In this document: positions 35,691 to 39,491 of the stretch, piece by piece
How positions within the stretch are numbered: the first letter of the stretch is position 1
Layout of the letters: each line of letters starts with the position of its first letter
Assembly: GCF_017104645.1 (NCBI RefSeq)
Contig: NZ_JAAGPF010000032.1
Span: 1-39,491 of the forward strand
DNA from: Burkholderia sp. Ac-20379
GTDB taxonomy: Bacteria; Pseudomonadota; Gammaproteobacteria; Burkholderiales; Burkholderiaceae
Reading direction: 5' to 3'
DNA length: 39,491 nt
The notes under the pieces: generated by a model
What the model was told of the DNA's origin: nothing
Seen by the model: the letters and a program-made list of their open reading frames with translations, nothing else
Database searches by the model: none
Position numbers and translations under genes: made by a program

Positions 35691-35726
35691 TCTCTGAACG
35701 TTCGCAAGTCCGACAAGGAGACCGCG

Positions 35727-36152
35727 ATGCAACGCATCAGCCAGATCATGTCGCAGGACATCGTGCACGTCGCGCCGACCGACACGATCCATCACGCCGC
35801 GCAACTGATGGCGAAACACGACGTGGGCGCGCTGCCCGTGTGCGACGGCCCGCGCGTCGTCGGCATGGTGACCGACCGCGATCTCGTCACGCGTGCGCTG
35901 GCCTCCGGCAAGGACGGCGGCGCGAGCGTGCGCGAAGTGACGTCGGTGCCGATCGCAACCTGCCGCGAGCACGAAGCCGTCGACGTCGTGCTGCAGCGCA
36001 TGGCGTCCACGCAAATGCGCCGCATGCCGGTGATCTCGCCCGATCTGCGGCTGATCGGCATGGTGTCGATCAGCGACGTGGCCACGCGCTGCGGCGTGGC
36101 GGAACGCAGCGCGATCGGCGAAACGCTCGACTACGTCTCGCAGCCGCGCTGA
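35727..36152 (+). CDS. CBS-domain-pair protein
   Basis: This 141-aa protein consists of two CBS motifs (residues about 8-62 with VGALPVCDGPRVVGMVTDRDL, and about 73-130 with RRMPVISPDLRLIGMVSISDV). Such stand-alone pairs usually bind adenine nucleotides and act as energy or redox sensors for a partner. AAGGAG lies before ATG 35727. It has a sigma-54 promoter and is followed after 67 bp by a PRC-barrel gene with a strong ribosome site, so the two may be co-transcribed. Confidence 0.92.
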   Translation: MQRISQIMSQDIVHVAPTDTIHHAAQLMAKHDVGALPVCDGPRVVGMVTDRDLVTRALASGKDGGASVREVTSVPIATCREHEAVDVVLQRMASTQMRRMPVISPDLRLIGMVSISDVATRCGVAERSAIGETLDYVSQPR

Positions 36153-36219
36153 CGCGGCCCCAGCCCTGCCGCAGGCAATCCCATCCACCCGTCATGTTTC
36201 ATTCGAACAGGAGGCCCGC

Positions 36220-36708
36220 ATGACTCCCCTTGGTCCCGAACCCGAACGCGACGCCGTGCATCCCGACGCACGCTTCGCCCACCGCGGCTCCGCGCTCGCC
36301 CATCTGCTCGACGGCACCATCGCGCGCACCGCCGACGGCGAAGCGATCGGCCATGTCAGCGACGCGATTCTCGACCTGCGCACCGGCCGCATCGCCTACG
36401 CGCTGGTGGCGCTCGCGCCGGTCACGGAGCACGTGCACGTTCGCCAGCTCGCGGCGGTGCCGTGGGATTACGTGACGCTCGACACCGAGGCCGCCACGCT
36501 GATGATCGCGGCGCCGGCCGCCACCGTGCGCAGCGCGCCGCAACTCGATCTGAACGGCTGGCTCACCTCCGCCGACGCGGTGTGGGAAGCGCAGGTGGTG
36601 CGCCATTACGAAGATCAGGGCCAGGGCACGCTCGCCTCGCGCGCGCGCAGCTTCGCCGAGGAACTGGGCCTGCGCTCGCCGGTGCGCAACCCGCGCGGGC
36701 CGAACTAG
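36220..36708 (+). CDS. PRC-barrel domain protein
   Basis: This 162-aa protein has one PRC-barrel (about 28-95: LLDGTIARTADGEAIGHVSD, LDLRTGRIAYALVAL), the fold found in the photosynthetic reaction centre H subunit and in RimM. The C-terminal part (VWEAQVVRHYEDQGQGTLAS) is not assigned. AGGAGG precedes ATG 36220. It probably belongs with the CBS gene; PRC and CBS proteins commonly appear together in bacterial stress loci. A terminator follows. Confidence 0.88.
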   Translation: MTPLGPEPERDAVHPDARFAHRGSALAHLLDGTIARTADGEAIGHVSDAILDLRTGRIAYALVALAPVTEHVHVRQLAAVPWDYVTLDTEAATLMIAAPAATVRSAPQLDLNGWLTSADAVWEAQVVRHYEDQGQGTLASRARSFAEELGLRSPVRNPRGPN

Positions 36709-36737
36709 TCTCTCCGGCGGCGCCCCGGCGCTGCCGC

Positions 36738-36795
36738 CGCCTCGTTCCGACAGCGAGGCGTTCGATGGGCGTCGTCTTGCGCGGCGCCCTTTTTT
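36738..36795 (+). terminator. tandem hairpin and rho-independent terminator
   Basis: A first hairpin (CGCCTCG 36738-36744 with CGAGGCG 36754-36760) is followed by a second one (GGGCGTCG 36767-36774 with CGGCGCCC 36782-36789) ending in six T's (36790-36795). It closes the CBS-PRC unit. Confidence 0.8.
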
Positions 36796-36874
36796 CGTGG
36801 GCGCAGCATCGCGCGCCGCGATGGGTATGCGCATTGCGTGAGGATCGGGATCCTCTTCGACACGTCCTTCGCCC

Positions 36875-37594
36875 ATGCACCCGATGCCGCTCGTACTCGC
36901 GCCCGCCGATATTGCCGCCCGGCTCGCCGTCTGTCTCGTCGCGGGCCTGCTGATCGGCTTGAATCGCGGCGAATCGGGCAAGGCCGCCGGCCTGCGCACC
37001 ACCGTGCTGGTGTGCCTGACCGCGTGTCTGGCGATGCTGCAGGTCAACGCGCTGCTCGCGCAAACAGGCAAGGCCGCGCAGTCGTTCGCCGTGCTCGACC
37101 TGATGCGCCTGCCGCTCGGCATCCTGTCGGGCATGGGCTTCATCGGTGCGGGCGCGATCCTGCGCCGCGGCGGGTTCGTGACCGGCCTCACCACCGCCGC
37201 CACGCTCTGGTTCGTGACCATGATCGGGCTGTGCGCGGGCGGCGGCCAACTCGGGCTGGCCGCGCTCGGCACCGTGCTGGGCTTCGGCGTGCTGGCCGGC
37301 TTGAAGCCGCTCGAACAGCGCCTGCCGCATCGGCGTCATGCGTGGCTCTCGATCGACGAGACGCGCGGCACGGCGGGCGACACGCCGCGCACGCGCGCCA
37401 TGCTCGACCGGCTCGCGGGCCTGCGCTGCCGCACCCGGCTGACCGGCACGCAATGCCACGCGGCCACCGGCGCGATCTGCCGCCGCTTCGAGCTGGCGTG
37501 GGTCGCGCGCGCCGGCGACGACCCCGTCGAACACGCCATCGACGCGTTCGTGCGCGACAGCCACGGCGGCGCGAGCTGGTCGGTCAAGGAATAA
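36875..37594 (+). CDS. MgtC/SapB-family membrane protein
   Basis: This 239-aa protein has four or five N-terminal membrane helices in the MgtC order: LAVCLVAGLLIGLNRGESGKAAGLRT with the conserved Arg/Gly pattern, LRTTVLVCLTACLAML, LPLGILSGMGFIGAGAILRRG and GLTTAATLWFVTMIGL. A soluble C-terminal domain of about 90 residues follows. MgtC relatives act in low-Mg survival and membrane potential control rather than simple transport. The start is uncertain (ATG 36875 or 36884; no good ribosome site). Confidence 0.88.
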   Translation: MHPMPLVLAPADIAARLAVCLVAGLLIGLNRGESGKAAGLRTTVLVCLTACLAMLQVNALLAQTGKAAQSFAVLDLMRLPLGILSGMGFIGAGAILRRGGFVTGLTTAATLWFVTMIGLCAGGGQLGLAALGTVLGFGVLAGLKPLEQRLPHRRHAWLSIDETRGTAGDTPRTRAMLDRLAGLRCRTRLTGTQCHAATGAICRRFELAWVARAGDDPVEHAIDAFVRDSHGGASWSVKE

Positions 37595-37787
37595 GCCGAC
37601 GCCGGCCGCTCGAACGCTTTCGATTGCCCCACACACCGCCCGACCTCTCCCCGCCCCCGCGCCGTCGTTCCGCCCGCGCCGCGCGAAGCCCCGGCCCGCC
37701 GCACGAAAATTGACGCGCCGATGGAATGAATCGGCCCGATTCGGTGTTATAGAAAGCACCGTTCCCCACTGTGCGCCTGCCCATCCC

Positions 37788-38996
37788 ATGAATTTCTCGA
37801 TGTTCTCGTCGCCGGCGTTCTTCGCCGATCCGTATCCGCTCTACGCGCAACTGCGCGCCAAGGGCCCGCTGCTCGAGATCGCGCCGAACGCGCGCGTGAC
37901 CGGCGATTTCGCCGTGATCGACACGTTGCTGCGCGAGCGCCGCGCCGGCCGCACCTATCTGGAAAGCGTGCGCGTGCGCTACGGCGACGAGAAGGCCGGC
38001 ATGCCGGTGTTCCAGATGCTGAGCCGGATGTTCCTGATGATGAATCCGCCGAGCCACACGCGCCTGCGCACGCTGCTGATGAAGGCGTTCAACGCGCGGC
38101 AGGTGGAGAGCCTGCGCGAGATCGTCGAGGTCTCGACGCACGAACTGCTCGACGCGATCGCCGCGAAGCCCGCGTTCGATTTCGTGGCCGATTTCGCGCA
38201 GCCGCTGCCGCTGAACATCATCTGCCGCCTGCTCGACATCCCGTTCGACGACGGCACGCGGCTCGGCCACGCGGCCAGTTGCATGGCCGCCGCGTTCGAG
38301 CTGGCGCCGCTCGACGCGGCGATGCTCGACGAAGCCAACGAGGGCGCGCTCGCGCTCGAACGCTATTTCGAAGGCGTGATCGCGGCGCGCCGCGGCCAGC
38401 CCGGCGACGATCTGATCTCGGCGCTGCTGAGCGTGGAGGACGAAGGCGAAACCTTCGCCGAGAAGGAAGTGATCGCCAACGTCATGCTGCTGTTCATCGC
38501 CGGCCACGAAACCACCTCGAACGCGCTCGGCAACGCGATGATCGCGCTGTTCCGGCACCCGGAAAGCCTGGCCGAGTTGCGCGCCGATCCGGCGCTGCTG
38601 CCGTCGGCGATCGCCGAATGCCTGCGCTACGACAGCTCGGTGCAGCTGACGGTGCGCGCCAGCTTCGACGACATCGAGGTGGCCGGCCAGATCCTGCCGC
38701 GCGGCACGATGGTGTTCATGCTGCTCGGCTCGGCGAACCGCGATCCGGCCGTGTTCCCCGAGCCGGACCGCTTCGACATCCGGCGCGCGAACGCGAAGGC
38801 CGCGCCGGTGTTCGCGGGCGGCATCCATTACTGCCTCGGCGCGCGGCTCGCGCAGATGGAAATGGAGATCGCGATCGGCGCGCTGCTCGCACGCTTCCCG
38901 CATCTGCAGCCAGTGAACCTGGACGCGCTCGAATGGCGTCACCGCAACACGCTGCGCGGCGTGAAGACGCTGCCGATGACGACCGGCGCGGCCTGA
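37788..38996 (+). CDS. cytochrome P450
   Basis: This 402-aa soluble P450 has the oxygen-activation helix LLFIAGHETTSNAL, the ExxR pair in AECLRYDSSVQ, and the haem loop FAGGIHYCLGARLAQME with the Cys ligand (FxxGxHxCxG). It is of normal bacterial length. I chose ATG 37788; a start 26 codons upstream would add residues unlike the family. Neither start has a strong ribosome site. No ferredoxin or ferredoxin reductase gene is nearby, so redox partners lie elsewhere. The substrate is unknown. Confidence 0.93.
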   Translation: MNFSMFSSPAFFADPYPLYAQLRAKGPLLEIAPNARVTGDFAVIDTLLRERRAGRTYLESVRVRYGDEKAGMPVFQMLSRMFLMMNPPSHTRLRTLLMKAFNARQVESLREIVEVSTHELLDAIAAKPAFDFVADFAQPLPLNIICRLLDIPFDDGTRLGHAASCMAAAFELAPLDAAMLDEANEGALALERYFEGVIAARRGQPGDDLISALLSVEDEGETFAEKEVIANVMLLFIAGHETTSNALGNAMIALFRHPESLAELRADPALLPSAIAECLRYDSSVQLTVRASFDDIEVAGQILPRGTMVFMLLGSANRDPAVFPEPDRFDIRRANAKAAPVFAGGIHYCLGARLAQMEMEIAIGALLARFPHLQPVNLDALEWRHRNTLRGVKTLPMTTGAA

Positions 38997-39038
38997 GGTT
39001 TCGGGGCGGGATCGGGCAGGCGGGCGAGGCGCGCCGGA

Positions 39039-39067
39039 CGATCGCGAAACTTCGGGTTTCGCGATCG
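39039..39067. terminator. 12-bp perfect hairpin after the P450 gene
   Basis: CGATCGCGAAAC (39039-39050) and GTTTCGCGATCG (39056-39067) pair perfectly around a TTCGG loop, 43 bp past the P450 stop. There is no T-run, but this is a very stable structure and a likely transcription end. Confidence 0.55.
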
Positions 39068-39115
39068 CCGTTCGGCTTTCGCCCGGCGCGCGGCGGGCGG
39101 CCGGGTTAAACGTGT

Positions 39116-39131
39116 CAGGTTACCGAACCTG
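39116..39131. repeat. short inverted repeat upstream of the right-end frame
   Basis: CAGGTT (39116-39121) and AACCTG (39126-39131) form a palindrome with a 4-bp centre. It lies about 103 bp before the last open frame and next to the only AT-richer bases of this spacer. It is a candidate operator. Confidence 0.35.
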
Positions 39132-39233
39132 TCTCGCCGCAAGACGCCGGACCGCCGCGCTCCGCCCCGATCGCCTCGCACGCGACGCATCGGCCGGGCC
39201 AGGCCGTCCGGCTCCTTACCGGAATCACGCCCG

Positions 39234-39491
39234 ATGCCCCTCAACTCGCTGAACAATTCGACCAGGATCGACCGGCCGTCCACCCCGACGACCGGCCCCG
39301 GCAACGGGCATGCCGGCGCGCCGCCATCGCCCACCGGCGCGGCGAGCCAGCAGGCGACGGGCTCGGCCACGCTGCAACGGCTCGGCGCCGTGCGGCGGCA
39401 GTCGCGCCAGGGCAAGACGTCCGGTGCGGGGCCGACGCAAGGGCGCGGCCAGGCGCGCGAGGGGTCGGCCGCGGCGCGCGGTCATGCCCCA
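39234..39491 (+). CDS. start of an unrecognised low-complexity protein (partial)
   Basis: From ATG 39234 a frame of 86 codons stays open to the end of the window. The predicted start (MPLNSLNNSTRIDRPSTPTT) and the following residues are rich in Ser, Thr, Pro, Gly, Gln and Arg, with no hydrophobic segment, so the visible part is disordered and basic. No ribosome site is obvious. Such starts are seen in secreted effectors and other extended proteins, but no family can be named from this part. The high GC content could also keep a false frame open. Confidence 0.45.
   Translation, partial: MPLNSLNNSTRIDRPSTPTTGPGNGHAGAPPSPTGAASQQATGSATLQRLGAVRRQSRQGKTSGAGPTQGRGQAREGSAAARGHAP

Larger units (their letters stand above)
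35138..35726. other. 589-bp divergent regulatory region
   Basis: The longest gap in the window lies between the response regulator gene and the CBS gene. Its middle (about 35310-35400) is AT-richer. It contains a complex stem-loop (35373-35418), a weaker one (TTTCGCG at 35475-35481 with CGCGAAA at 35497-35503) and a sigma-54 promoter (35674-35690). No gene is credible in it. Confidence 0.5.

Overview
The window is about 39.5 kb of very GC-rich DNA with dense Burkholderia-like coding. It is most probably from Burkholderia sensu stricto, perhaps the plant-associated gladioli/glumae group. That assignment rests on GC content, long antisense shadow frames and the look of the proteins; I could not run a search. 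The content is accessory metabolism, regulators and stress proteins of the kind found on a second replicon. I saw no rRNA, tRNA, CRISPR array, insertion sequence or integrase.

Positions 1-14.6 kb form the most interesting block, a candidate catabolic system for an imported N-methylated (or sulfonium) amino-acid-like compound. Ten minus-strand genes run head to tail from 12480 down to 2666. They encode a trimethylamine/dimethylglycine-dehydrogenase-type flavoprotein, a DddP-like M24 enzyme, an ornithine-cyclodeaminase-family enzyme, a complete polar amino-acid ABC transporter (ATPase, two permeases, binding protein), a small cupin and a dedicated ETF pair (EtfB, EtfA). At the left edge are the glutathione-dependent formaldehyde detoxification genes gfa and frmA. 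At the right edge is a diaminopropionate ammonia-lyase. Two closely similar TetR-type regulators sit divergently, one opposite frmA and one opposite the flavoprotein gene. Both divergent promoters carry the same 20-bp element (16/20 identical) with a TTGACA -35 box embedded in it. This links formaldehyde disposal to the flavoprotein and suggests that the flavoprotein releases formaldehyde and passes electrons to the ETF.

Positions 14.7-25.7 kb hold a chemotaxis receptor with a FliA-like promoter, a 42-codon small gene with its own terminator, and a VOC protein followed by a quinone-oxidoreductase-like protein. Next come a LysR regulator divergent from a SnoaL-like/oxidoreductase/SDR operon, an Old Yellow Enzyme with an aldehyde dehydrogenase, and an XRE/MmyB-type regulator.

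Positions 25.9-31.0 kb hold a second LysR gene, flanked by two copies of a 45-bp promoter element (34/45 identical). One copy faces an SDR-pirin-histidine kinase transcription unit and the other faces an HSL-type esterase, so both are probably regulated by this LysR.

Positions 31.1-37.6 kb hold a family 2 glycosyltransferase, two small minus-strand genes, a YciF-like ferritin-fold protein, an NtrC-type response regulator without the usual DNA-binding tail, a CBS-domain gene behind a good sigma-54 promoter, a PRC-barrel protein and an MgtC-like membrane protein. This looks like a stress-response island. A cytochrome P450 and the start of an unrecognised low-complexity protein that runs off the window complete the right end.
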